64,000 bases of DNA, from contig JAGQON010000001.1 in the NCBI GenBank assembly GCA_020427395.1, positions 151,812 to 215,811 on the forward strand, written 5' to 3'. The translations under genes and the position numbers were made by a program. The DNA is from Phycisphaerales bacterium (GTDB lineage: Bacteria > Planctomycetota > Phycisphaerae > Phycisphaerales > UBA1924). A model generated the notes under the pieces. The model ran no database searches, was not told the DNA's origin, and saw only the letters and a program-made list of their open reading frames with translations. Below, in pieces: positions 24,349-32,359 of the stretch (its first letter is position 1; the number at the start of each line of letters is the position of its first letter).

Positions 24349-24690
24349 ATGCCTAAGTACCGCATTACAGGCAAGGATAGACGCCGTCAAAGCCGCAAAG
24401 AGGTCGTCGATGCGCACGACTCTGAGATAGCATTGAGTATCGCGTATAAGCGTGGGATCTCAAAGACTGCCGATGTTGAGATCGAAGAACTTTCCACGGA
24501 CGGCGCGGCACTCCACACAATGCGTATCGATGCCAGTTTGTACGAGGACGAGGTTGACATCAAGGAGCAGTCCCGTTTGCAGCGAGCCCCGATCAGCACC
24601 ATCGCCCTCGGGATCATCGTTGCCGCGATACCTGTGGCGATCATCGGATCCCTGACCGGGTGCTTGCGTATCCATATCTGGTGCATGTGA
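24349..24690 (+). CDS. Small protein with one C-terminal transmembrane helix
   Basis: 113 residues. Basic N-terminal domain (KYRITGKDRRRQSRKEVV) with the pattern of a small alpha/beta domain (DSEIALSIAYKRGISKTADVEIEEL). One helix, TIALGIIVAAIPVAIIGSLTG, precedes a short tail. It overlaps the M50-like gene by 4 bases. The N-terminal half resembles that of the 119-residue protein at 26177 (repeated pattern A..A...GI..I...). Confidence 0.55.
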   Translation: MPKYRITGKDRRRQSRKEVVDAHDSEIALSIAYKRGISKTADVEIEELSTDGAALHTMRIDASLYEDEVDIKEQSRLQRAPISTIALGIIVAAIPVAIIGSLTGCLRIHIWCM

Positions 24691-25274
24691 AAGGTGAACA
24701 ACAGAGTCCGGGTCGCTTCAATACGACAATGGTGGGAGTTCTTGTCACTCTCGCCTTCTCTTGGCTCTACATGCAATGGACCCACGAGCTCGGTCACATT
24801 ATCGCCGGGCTCGCATCCGGCGCGACCATCGAACGCGTCATCCTCGACCCACGCACCTTCTCCATGACGCAGTTCCGCTCAACGCCCCACCCGCTCATCG
24901 CGGCCTGGGGCGGGCCGCTCCTCGGCGTCATCATCGGCGCCGGCATCCCGCTGCTGCTCTCGCGTGTGTTGCCTGGCTTCCGCTTCTCGCTCCGCATCAT
25001 CGCGGCCTTCGTCCTGCTCGCCAACGGGCTCTACATCGGTCTCGGCGCGGCCTACCCCGTCGGCGATGCCCAGAGTCTCATCATGTTCGGCTCACCCCGC
25101 TGGCTGCTCGCGGTCTTCGGCATCGCGAGCATGGTGGCCGCTCGGCGGACGCTCCGACCCGTGTTCGAGAAACAGGCCCAACCCGAACCGATCAAATACA
25201 CTGCAGTATGGTTCTTGATGTCGATGGCTCTGGCCGCTGTCGGGCTGTTTCTCTTCGAGATGCCGACCACCTAG
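24687..25274 (+). CDS. M50-like membrane zinc metalloprotease
   Basis: 195 residues. The start is GTG at 24687, in a GTGA overlap with the previous stop. The zinc motif HELGH lies in QWTHELGHIIAGLASGATIE at the end of the first helix, followed by the M50-type loop ...FSMTQFRSTPHPLIAAWGGP and further helices (about five in total). M50 proteases cleave membrane-embedded substrates. This protein is short and lacks a PDZ domain. The second M50 motif (NxxPxxxLDG) was not found, so it may be a degenerate or divergent member. Confidence 0.7.
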   Translation: MKGEQQSPGRFNTTMVGVLVTLAFSWLYMQWTHELGHIIAGLASGATIERVILDPRTFSMTQFRSTPHPLIAAWGGPLLGVIIGAGIPLLLSRVLPGFRFSLRIIAAFVLLANGLYIGLGAAYPVGDAQSLIMFGSPRWLLAVFGIASMVAARRTLRPVFEKQAQPEPIKYTAVWFLMSMALAAVGLFLFEMPTT

Positions 25275-25439
25275 CCAACACTTCCTTCACGGTTGACTGT
25301 TATCGGGCGAAAACGCCCTGATCATCGCCCATTTTCATGTGCTGATCCCCAGTTCTGGGGTATATCATCCCCCGCCTCCACGGTCATTTTCCGTGGCAGG
25401 GATATCCCATTTTTCATTGTTCCAATAGGAGAAACATCA

Positions 25440-26057
25440 ATGAACAAGGTACGCATCACAACTGCGTGCATCGCTGTGCTCACTGGTGCAGCGAACGCCA
25501 ACCTCATCGTCAACGGCTCGTTCGAAGAGTCCAACCTCAACCCGGGTGGGGCCTGGATCCCCTTGGGGGGCGGTGATGCCTCAATCACCGGATGGACCAC
25601 CATCGGTGCGGGCATCGACTACATGGGCACCGTCCTCGCGGCGTCCGACGGCACCCGCAGCATCGATCTCAACAATGTCAGCAGCGGTGGAGGGATCGCC
25701 CAGACATTCAGCACGATCAGCGGCTGGCTCTATACCGTCGAGTTCGACCTCTCGGCCAACATGTACGGCGGCCCGACCCCCAAGGTCATGGAGGTCTCGG
25801 CGGCCGGTCAGAGCGCCGAGTTCGAGTTTGATTATGTGGCCGCCGGCTCGACGGCCCAGAACCCCGCGTGGGAACGCATCACCTGGACTTTCGTCGGCAA
25901 CGGATCCTCGGCGACCCTCGCCTTCGAGGGGATCTCGGGTGGCGTATACGGCGCTGATATCGACAATGTCGTCGTCACCGGCGTGGCACCCACGCCCGGG
26001 CCACTGGCCGCCTTCGCGGCCCTGGGGCTCCTCGGTGCGCGTCGCCGCCGTGGATAA
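25440..26057 (+). CDS. PEP-CTERM-like choice-of-anchor C (DUF642) protein
   Basis: 205 residues. Signal peptide VRITTACIAVLTGAANA; DUF642-type domain beginning NLIVNGSFEESNLNPGG, with ITGWTTIGAGIDYMG and WERITWTFVGNGSSATLAF, a galactose-binding-like fold seen in cell-wall-associated proteins; C-terminal anchor APTPGPLAAFAALGLLGARR. Ribosome-binding site AATAGGAGAAACATCA decides the start. It ends before a strong terminator and stands alone. Confidence 0.88.
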   Translation: MNKVRITTACIAVLTGAANANLIVNGSFEESNLNPGGAWIPLGGGDASITGWTTIGAGIDYMGTVLAASDGTRSIDLNNVSSGGGIAQTFSTISGWLYTVEFDLSANMYGGPTPKVMEVSAAGQSAEFEFDYVAAGSTAQNPAWERITWTFVGNGSSATLAFEGISGGVYGADIDNVVVTGVAPTPGPLAAFAALGLLGARRRRG

Positions 26058-26084
26058 CTAACGAATTCACAGGGATTTTCAACC

Positions 26085-26115
26085 AAAGCACACCCCACAT
26101 CGGGGTGTGCTTTTT
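26085..26115 (+). terminator. Rho-independent terminator
   Basis: AAGCACACCCC pairs with GGGGTGTGCTT across a short loop (CACATC region), followed by five T. It lies 28 bp after the PEP-CTERM gene. Confidence 0.85.
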
Positions 26116-26176
26116 CATTGTGGTGTGCAGAATCACAACCGCCGTGGTAGCCTCTTCAAACGACACGGAGGTCCAG

Positions 26177-26536
26177 ATGCCCTTCTACCAAGCCACCGGA
26201 CGCGACACGCAGTCATACGAGTCCCGATCGCTCCAGATCAGCGCCCGCACCGAGCGCGAGGCCTACGACACCGCCGCGCACCAGGGCATCACCGAGATCA
26301 AGCTTCGCCCCTACACCGACCGCGAGATGCTGATGCTCGACTTCAAGTGCTTCCTCAACGCCGAGCCCCGCCAACACCAGAACGGACGGCCGTTCCCGAG
26401 CACTCAAGTAGGCACGCTTCCGGCGACGCAACTGCGTTCACTGCTCCTTCGCCACCCGATCCTGACCATCACGACAAGCGTGCTGCTGGCGCTCTGGATC
26501 GACCGCCTCGCAGCACTGCTCATCAATAAGTTCTAA
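26177..26536 (+). CDS. Small protein with one C-terminal transmembrane helix
   Basis: 119 residues, starts MPFYQATGRDTQSYESRSLQ. A small soluble domain with SARTEREAYDTAAHQGITEI is followed by a single helix (HPILTITTSVLLALWIDRL). The N-terminal pattern resembles that of the protein at 24349. The ATG follows CGGAGGTCCAG. No family recognised. It is convergent with the next minus-strand gene. Confidence 0.55.
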   Translation: MPFYQATGRDTQSYESRSLQISARTEREAYDTAAHQGITEIKLRPYTDREMLMLDFKCFLNAEPRQHQNGRPFPSTQVGTLPATQLRSLLLRHPILTITTSVLLALWIDRLAALLINKF

Positions 26537-26546
26537 CAGATCCGTC

Positions 26547-27383
26547 TTACGGGCCTTGGTCGTCCGCGGGCTCTTCGGGTTCGCTCATCGGATCGGTGTC
26601 TGCATCCGAATCGTCGTTTGAAGCAGCTGGTGCCGGAAGCTCGTACCCCGGTACCCAGTCTGCCGGGTCTTCGCCCAGCGCGTTGGCCATCGCCACGCCA
26701 ATCGTATCGGACAGGTCAATCTCCGCCGGGTTCGCCTCGATGCCCGCCTTGTCCGCCTCGGCCATCGCCTGGGCGATCAGTTCACGCAGATCATCGTCGC
26801 TCACTTCGTCCTGTGAACGCAGCGCGTACTCGGTCGTGCCGCCGGGCCCGGCCTGATACTGCATGCGGATGTCGTTGTCGTCGGGTGTGTCCGTGCTCAC
26901 CGAGGCGAGGACCGATTCCAGCGTATTGGCGCTGATGTCCTTCTGTGATAGCCCCATCGCGTAGCGTCGAAGCTGCACGGCCGCGTGCGTCTTCTCATCT
27001 TCGCTGAGCCCGGAATCATCGATGTACAGCTTGTCGATCACGCCGACCATCGCGGCGGCGACGAGCGGCGAGTCCACCAGTTTCTCAAAGACACCGAAGA
27101 ACTGAACATTATCGATCTGCTTGGTCTTGTACTTCTCAAGCAGCGTCGCCACATGCCCCCTGATCTGCTCCTGCTCCGAGTCATCAATCTCAAGCTCGAC
27201 CAGCGTCGCGTCAACGCCCTTCTCGATCCCCGTCGCAACCCAGCCGCGGTATGAACGCACCACGAAGACCGTCGCGATGATGCCGAGCACAATGACGACG
27301 GCGAGCACCGCCAGGCACCCCACGAGCAGATTTCCGCGTCGGTTCCGGTGGTGGTGGTATCGGTTCAGCGTTGTTTTCATCAT
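26547..27383 (-). CDS. Membrane-anchored protein with acidic tail
   Basis: 278 residues. A basic, His-rich start (NRYHHHRNRRGN), one helix (LLVGCLAVLAVVIVLGIIATVFVV), then a helical extracytoplasmic domain with many Glu and Lys and an acidic, Pro-rich end (NDDSDADTDPMSEPEEPADD). Start MMKTT at 27383 follows GAGGGACTCC; a longer frame to 27413 lacks a ribosome-binding site. It is divergently transcribed from the dipeptidase. Unknown function. Confidence 0.6.
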   Translation of the reverse strand: MMKTTLNRYHHHRNRRGNLLVGCLAVLAVVIVLGIIATVFVVRSYRGWVATGIEKGVDATLVELEIDDSEQEQIRGHVATLLEKYKTKQIDNVQFFGVFEKLVDSPLVAAAMVGVIDKLYIDDSGLSEDEKTHAAVQLRRYAMGLSQKDISANTLESVLASVSTDTPDDNDIRMQYQAGPGGTTEYALRSQDEVSDDDLRELIAQAMAEADKAGIEANPAEIDLSDTIGVAMANALGEDPADWVPGYELPAPAASNDDSDADTDPMSEPEEPADDQGP

Positions 27384-27484
27384 GGAGTCCCTCTGGGTGC
27401 TTGTGGATTGCATGGTCTATGGTATCGCATCCCCCTCATTGGGATTCCACCCGCCGCATTTCCATCAGCATTCCGGGAGCACGC

Positions 27485-28525
27485 ATGCACTGGTTCGACG
27501 CCCACCTCGACCTCGCCTACCTCGCCGAGAACGGGCGGGACATGCACGCCGAGCTCAACGACTGCCGCGGCCGCTACCAGCCCGCCGCCGTCACCCTTCC
27601 CTCGCTGCGGGATGGCCATGTCACCGCCTGCCTGGGGACCGTCTTCACCGAGGCGATCGATCCGGTCAAGGCCGACTCCGAGTCTGGGGCATTCACTTAC
27701 CCCTTCGGCGATGCCGACGCCGCCTACCGCGCCGGCATGCGCCAGCTCCTGCTCTACCGCGCCTGGCGCGACGCGGGACTTATCGCACGCATGCCGCTCC
27801 GTGGGCGGCCCACAGAACCAAGCAACGCGCCGCTCCGCCTCGGCGTGCTCGTCGAGTGCGCCGATCCGATCACCTCGCCCGACGATCTCGACCAGTGGGT
27901 CGATCTCGGGGTTGTCGCCATCGGCATGGCCTGGTGGCACCAGTCCCGCTACGCCGGCGGCAACGGCACCGATCACACCAAGCCGGGCAACGGGCTCACC
28001 AAGCTCGGGCGCGAGCTGATCAAACGCATGGACGAGCTGGGTGTCGTGCACGACCTCTCGCACCTCTCGCAGCGCAGTGTCGATGAACTCTTCGAGGCGA
28101 CCGACGCCGTCGTCATGGCCTCGCACAGCAACTGCCGCGCATTGATGGGCAACCCCGACAGCCAGTCCAACCAGCGCCACCAGAGCGACGAGACCATCAA
28201 AGAGATCGCGCGCCGTGGGGGGGTGATCGGGCTCAACCTGCTCGGCGACTTCATCACGCCCAACCTCAAGAAGGGTCAGCGTGCTCCGATCGATGACTGC
28301 GTCCGACACATCGAGCACATCTGCGAGCTCACCGGCTCCACCCGACACATCGGGCTCGGCTCCGACATGGACGGCGGCTTCGGCGCCGACGGCCTCCCGG
28401 AAGGCATCAACACCCCATCCGACCTCACGCTCATCACCGATGCGCTCATCGCCAAGGGATGGGGCGACGACGACATCGCCAACTTCAGCCACGCCAACTG
28501 GGAACGCTTCTGGCGCGCCGAATGA
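27485..28525 (+). CDS. Membrane dipeptidase-like amidohydrolase (M19)
   Basis: 346 residues, renal-dipeptidase family. Zinc ligands appear as FDAHLDLA (HxD), VECAD (bridging Glu region), VHDLSHLSQRS (His) and MASHSNCRALMG (His), with GSDMDGGFG late in the barrel. These enzymes hydrolyse dipeptides, some also with D-amino acids. No signal peptide is visible, so it is likely cytoplasmic. The ATG at 27485 gives an N-terminus starting MHWFDAHLD, directly at the metal site. Confidence 0.92.
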   Translation: MHWFDAHLDLAYLAENGRDMHAELNDCRGRYQPAAVTLPSLRDGHVTACLGTVFTEAIDPVKADSESGAFTYPFGDADAAYRAGMRQLLLYRAWRDAGLIARMPLRGRPTEPSNAPLRLGVLVECADPITSPDDLDQWVDLGVVAIGMAWWHQSRYAGGNGTDHTKPGNGLTKLGRELIKRMDELGVVHDLSHLSQRSVDELFEATDAVVMASHSNCRALMGNPDSQSNQRHQSDETIKEIARRGGVIGLNLLGDFITPNLKKGQRAPIDDCVRHIEHICELTGSTRHIGLGSDMDGGFGADGLPEGINTPSDLTLITDALIAKGWGDDDIANFSHANWERFWRAE

Positions 28526-28612
28526 CATATATCTCCGCACTTTAAGCCCATTCGTCATGCCGCCAAATTCGGGGGGCTGGGTACGAGTATCCAAATATTA
28601 TAGAAAAACCGC

Positions 28613-28620
28613 GGGGGGGG
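28613..28620 (+). repeat. Homopolymeric G8 tract
   Basis: Eight consecutive G just upstream of the pseudopilin-like gene (ATG at 28657; a TTG in the same frame directly follows the tract). Such tracts are slippage-prone. It lies 12 bp after a TATTAT element (28596-28601) that could be a -10. Confidence 0.6.
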
Positions 28621-28656
28621 TTGTTCAAGCTGCTGTTCTCATATAGGTTGGGGTGC

Positions 28657-29385
28657 ATGAAGTATGCGGGTAATACTCATAGGAAGACGCGGTATAAATA
28701 TTCATTCGTGCGTGCGTTTACCATGATTGAACTCCTCGCCGTGCTCGGCGTGCTCATGGTGCTGACCGGGCTGATCCTGCCTGCCCTCGGCGGAGCTTAC
28801 TCCACGGCCAAGCTCTCGCGTGACATGGTGCGACTGCGTGACAACAGCATGATGATCGCCCTGTATACACAGGATCATCAGGATATATACCCGTTTCCAA
28901 ATATTCAGAGACACCCCGTGATCGTCGCACCGCGGTGGGTGAACGCGATGATTCACGGAAGATACTTTGACAGCGTTACACAAGCCGACCATCGTTCAGA
29001 CGAGAACGGTGTCGGATTCTCAATCTATATGTCTGCGGCGATGCTTTACGACTGGCGACTCATGCAACCAGGACACACGGTTCCATACAACGAAGCTCGC
29101 CCAGTTCCGGTGCGATCGTCGTCTGTGACGTTTCCGTCACTTAAAGGATTGTTATTTCGTGGCGAGAACCGCTATCACGACGGCTTGGATGGGCGCCCGT
29201 TGCCACATGATTACTATGCGTTCTGTTGCGTAGATCTCTGGGAGTTCCCGGTCGCCAATGCGGATACATCGATCATCAAAGGACACTGGCAGTTTTTTAA
29301 TGGTGGGCGTCCGCTGCATCAGGAAAACGGAATAGGAACACCAGTACTAGCAACATGGTTCGGTGTCAAAGGCCAGGATCGCTAA
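28657..29385 (+). CDS. Pseudopilin-like protein
   Basis: 242 residues. After a basic leader (RKTRYKYSFVRAF) comes the type IV prepilin/pseudopilin N-terminus TMIELLAVLGVLMVLTGLIL, with the glutamate at position +5. The C-terminal domain (DNSMMIALYTQDHQDIYPFP) resembles the planctomycete family of prepilin-type proteins. The usual G before the cleavage site is replaced here by FT-M; cleavage by prepilin peptidase is inferred. AT-richer than the neighbours. It begins a four-gene cassette with the Cys-rich, membrane-anchored and MauE-like genes. Confidence 0.75.
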   Translation: MKYAGNTHRKTRYKYSFVRAFTMIELLAVLGVLMVLTGLILPALGGAYSTAKLSRDMVRLRDNSMMIALYTQDHQDIYPFPNIQRHPVIVAPRWVNAMIHGRYFDSVTQADHRSDENGVGFSIYMSAAMLYDWRLMQPGHTVPYNEARPVPVRSSSVTFPSLKGLLFRGENRYHDGLDGRPLPHDYYAFCCVDLWEFPVANADTSIIKGHWQFFNGGRPLHQENGIGTPVLATWFGVKGQDR

Positions 29386-29399
29386 CAGAAAGGATGAGA

Positions 29400-29849
29400 A
29401 TGAAACTCACGAGTATCGCGAGTGCATTGGCTGCATCGTGCTTGGTTGATTCAATCATAGCTCAAGTCACTCCAGTCGTTGTAGAGTGCTGCAGTTACAC
29501 ACACGACCTCGAAGAGCCAGACGGCGGCACGCCGTGCGGCGCAGAAACATCAATGGTTATTAGCTGTGAAACCGGAGCTCTGAGTACCGGCCCCATGCTG
29601 TTAGGCAAGAACTTGCGTGATGCAACTTGTCGCTTGATCGATATTGGAAGTCAGGGTTCGTGGGCGAATATCCCTTGCAGCATGACGCCTCCTGATGGCG
29701 CTATATTCGTGGGCAAGTTGGCGAACGGAAGCTGCTGTTACGCTACGGTCCCAGGACCAGGTGGATCCGCGGTTATCGACACTTATGCCAACTCGCCTAT
29801 TCAGGTTCCCGTTTGTGGGGGCGAGTGTGATGATGGCGGGGTCGAGTAA
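29400..29849 (+). CDS. Exported Cys-rich protein (10 cysteines in the mature part)
   Basis: 149 residues. Signal peptide LTSIASALAASCLVDSIIAQ; the mature part has ten cysteines, including two CC pairs (VECCSYTH and NGSCCYA) and CGGECDD near the end, and few hydrophobic residues. That suggests a small disulfide-stabilised fold. ATG at 29400 follows AGAAAGGA; it starts 14 bp after the pseudopilin gene and abuts the next gene's ATG. There is no match to known families. The MauE-like gene two positions on fits a need for disulfide formation. Confidence 0.6.
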   Translation: MKLTSIASALAASCLVDSIIAQVTPVVVECCSYTHDLEEPDGGTPCGAETSMVISCETGALSTGPMLLGKNLRDATCRLIDIGSQGSWANIPCSMTPPDGAIFVGKLANGSCCYATVPGPGGSAVIDTYANSPIQVPVCGGECDDGGVE

Positions 29850-30767
29850 ATGAATCAATCATTTATATTCAATCGTTGTCTCTGCGCAGTTGTGGTCATG
29901 TTGGGATTCACTGGCAACTCAAGTGCGCAAAAAGTGGAGGAAGTTAGGCGTGCCCACTTTGTAGGCGAGCTGGATAGGCTCGTTCCGAAGGGTGCGGGTG
30001 CGATCATCGTGACCTATGAAGCAGTGGGGGCGCGAGCAGGAATCACTACTGCGGGTTACGATTCCGCATCCGGTGCATGGTTCGTTGCCTCACAGACCGG
30101 TTGCGGCGGCAGAGATCTCAGCGGAAATCTCTACCAGGCAGATGTCGATGACACCGAAGTGGGAGTGATGGAACCCTACTTCGCAGAGTTGGTTGCCATC
30201 GCCAACAACATCCCGCGATGCTACCTGATCGCCATGCGGTCGCAACCCGAGATGATCGTCGATGCGGAACTGGGTTCGGATGGGGTGTGGCGTGTGCTGT
30301 ATCACGCTGTCGATCCCGCAAACATCAACGACCGCGCCCCTTGGGAACTGCGAATCGACGATCAAACCGGACATGTACTCAGCAAGAGGTGGACTGTTTC
30401 CGAAGACTCCCCGATCACCGAGTATGACTGGGAAGGCACCACCGTCGGACGAATCGTGCAACCAGAGCCGATGAACCGAGTCCGCACCTTCGTCGATGAT
30501 CAGGCAGATCTCGCAGAGTTTGAGCCCAAGAAAGTGTTTCAGCGCGCGATATCGTACCGCATTCAGGCCGATCAGAAACTCAACGCATTGAGCAGTGGGT
30601 ATGTCCAGAATGACGACGGCGAATGGGTTCAGGACAAACAAACACAGTCAACCCAACCGTTTAACGACCCGCTGACTCGAACTTACCGCACGCCCCTCAT
30701 CATCGCCGGCGTGCTGGTCTTCCTGATTGCTATCGCTCAGTTGATCCGAAAGGGACGCACGCAATGA
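29850..30767 (+). CDS. Exported protein with C-terminal membrane anchor
   Basis: 305 residues. Signal peptide CLCAVVVMLGFTGNSSAQ; a beta-rich body (AGAIIVTYEAVGARAGITTA, GVWRVLYHAVDPANIND, LRIDDQTGHVLSKRW); a C-terminal helix, TPLIIAGVLVFLIAIAQLIR, with a basic tail. It starts directly after the stop of the Cys-rich gene and overlaps the MauE-like gene by 4 bases. A role in receiving or anchoring the Cys-rich partner is possible but not shown by any motif. Confidence 0.6.
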   Translation: MNQSFIFNRCLCAVVVMLGFTGNSSAQKVEEVRRAHFVGELDRLVPKGAGAIIVTYEAVGARAGITTAGYDSASGAWFVASQTGCGGRDLSGNLYQADVDDTEVGVMEPYFAELVAIANNIPRCYLIAMRSQPEMIVDAELGSDGVWRVLYHAVDPANINDRAPWELRIDDQTGHVLSKRWTVSEDSPITEYDWEGTTVGRIVQPEPMNRVRTFVDDQADLAEFEPKKVFQRAISYRIQADQKLNALSSGYVQNDDGEWVQDKQTQSTQPFNDPLTRTYRTPLIIAGVLVFLIAIAQLIRKGRTQ

Positions 30768-31246
30768 ATGTGCAATCCCTGCTCAGTCTTGCGAGCCGCT
30801 CGGTGTTGGCCATCGCGGGCATTATTGTGCTGATGCTCGGGCTGATGAAACTGACGAACTTTGAGACTTTTCTCGCTGCGGTCGAGGCCCATGAGCTGAT
30901 GCCCGATTGGTCACTTTCGTATGTTGCATGGAGTGTGCCGGTGATTGAAGTGATCCTCGGCGGCGGTATGCTCTGGGCGGTGACCACATCGCTTCGTGCA
31001 TCCGCCTTCGGCTCGCTCGCACTATCACTATTTCTGCTTGCGATGACCGTCTACGCCGCGGGGCTTTGGATCAGCCCGCCTCCGGAGCCGGTTTCGTGCG
31101 GGTGCATGCCCAACGCCGAAGTGATCAACTCCTGGAAATCGGTTACGATCCGCAACGGCTCGCTGACAGCAATCACGGCGATCGTCTCGCGCGTTCTGAT
31201 CGGAGTGTCGGAGCGGTCGTGTCGGTTGACAACTGCTCTCGCATGA
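30764..31246 (+). CDS. MauE/DoxX-like redox-associated membrane protein
   Basis: 160 residues with four hydrophobic segments (SVLAIAGIIVLMLGLMKLT, SYVAWSVPVIEVILGGGML, ASAFGSLALSLFLLAMTVYA, ITAIVSRVLIGVS) and the extracytoplasmic motif PVSCGCMPN. MauE-type proteins take part in disulfide formation during maturation of Cys-rich partners, for example methylamine dehydrogenase. Last gene of the cassette with the ten-Cys exported protein. The Cys pair CGC would be the redox site. Confidence 0.75.
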   Translation: MNVQSLLSLASRSVLAIAGIIVLMLGLMKLTNFETFLAAVEAHELMPDWSLSYVAWSVPVIEVILGGGMLWAVTTSLRASAFGSLALSLFLLAMTVYAAGLWISPPPEPVSCGCMPNAEVINSWKSVTIRNGSLTAITAIVSRVLIGVSERSCRLTTALA

Positions 31247-31300
31247 CATGAACCGTGTAGCGACTGCCTCGCTCATTTCATGCGATGGCTCCTGTACGCA

Positions 31301-32266
31301 TCACTCCACACCAGCAACCCGGCACTGTCCGCACCACAGCGCCGGGTGCTGGAGCAGCAGCGAACTCTGTTGCGCATCCGCCGCCGGGGCCAGCTTGCTC
31401 AGCGGGTTGAGCATCTTCTGCTGATACTCCGAAGCGTTCACCACATACACGCTGCGATCGCCGGCGTTGGGGTACTGCTCCGCGAGGATCTTGTTGATCC
31501 GCTCGATGCGCGTCTCCGGGTACGGGTGCGTCGCGAGCCACTCGACCGTGCGTGCGCCGGATGATGCGGCCTCGAGCACCTCCATCACACGAAGCTGCCC
31601 GCTCGGGTCATACCCGGCGCGCTCCATGTACCTCATGCCCAGCATGTCCGCCTCGCTCTCGTCGTCGCGCCCGTACTTGAGCAGCACAAGATTCCCACCG
31701 ATCGCAAGCCCAGGGATCGCCACCTGGCCATACCGACCGACCGCAGTGTCGTCATCGGCTACACCGACGGCCACTGCCCCCAGCGCAAGCCCGACATTGA
31801 AACCAATCTGCTTGCTGATCCGCTGGTTGCCGTGGCGCGCCGTGACATGGCCGATCTCGTGCCCGAGCACGCCCGCCATCTCCGCCTCGTCACTGAGCTG
31901 CTCCGCTAGACCACGCGTAAAGAACACCTTGCCACCCGGAAGCGCAAACGCGTTGATCACGCTCGTGTTGAGCAGCGTGAACTCCCAATCGAGCGGCGGC
32001 ACGCCGTCCTCGATGCCCGCGACGAGCTTCATGCCCACCTCGGCGACATAGTCGCTGGGGATCGCCGACTCGACCTCGCCGCCGAACTCCGCAGCCAGCC
32101 CCGCGGCCGCTTCGGCGCCCATCTGCTTCTCTTCTTCCCACGAATACAGCGTGAACGACTTCTTGCCCGTCGCCGGGTTCGTCGTGCAGCCCACCGGCGC
32201 GAGCATCACGCTCCCGAGCAGCACCAGCATCATCGCACGCATCAGGCGGGTCATTCTCAATGTCAT
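31301..32266 (-). CDS. M48 family metalloprotease (lipoprotein)
   Basis: 321 residues. Lipoprotein signal MLVLLGSVMLAPVGC; zinc site VLGHEIGHVTARH (HExxH) with the third ligand in DDESEADMLGMRYM. The catalytic part matches BepA/LoiP-type envelope quality-control peptidases but without a TPR domain. The last 40 residues end with QHPALWCGQCRVAGVE, a CxxC motif not found in the usual family. The gene faces the MauE-like gene (convergent, 54 bp apart). Confidence 0.92.
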   Translation of the reverse strand: MTLRMTRLMRAMMLVLLGSVMLAPVGCTTNPATGKKSFTLYSWEEEKQMGAEAAAGLAAEFGGEVESAIPSDYVAEVGMKLVAGIEDGVPPLDWEFTLLNTSVINAFALPGGKVFFTRGLAEQLSDEAEMAGVLGHEIGHVTARHGNQRISKQIGFNVGLALGAVAVGVADDDTAVGRYGQVAIPGLAIGGNLVLLKYGRDDESEADMLGMRYMERAGYDPSGQLRVMEVLEAASSGARTVEWLATHPYPETRIERINKILAEQYPNAGDRSVYVVNASEYQQKMLNPLSKLAPAADAQQSSLLLQHPALWCGQCRVAGVE

Positions 32267-32359
32267 CGCTCATCCTTTCGCATCTACTCGGCGGCGGGCA
32301 CGAATCCACGCCGCGTACGCCCCATCCCTCAAACCGTGGGGCCCTACCATTATTGTTCC

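Noticed and set aside
24687..25274. Site-2 protease (full M50B) assignment
   Set aside because: HELGH is present, but the second motif and PDZ domain are missing; called only M50-like.
27380..28594. 404-codon frame opposite the dipeptidase
   Set aside because: Antisense shadow; the dipeptidase has intact zinc ligands on the plus strand.
29400..29849. Methylamine dehydrogenase light chain
   Set aside because: There is a MauE-like gene nearby, but the mature protein has one Trp and ten Cys in a different pattern, so no tryptophan tryptophylquinone site.
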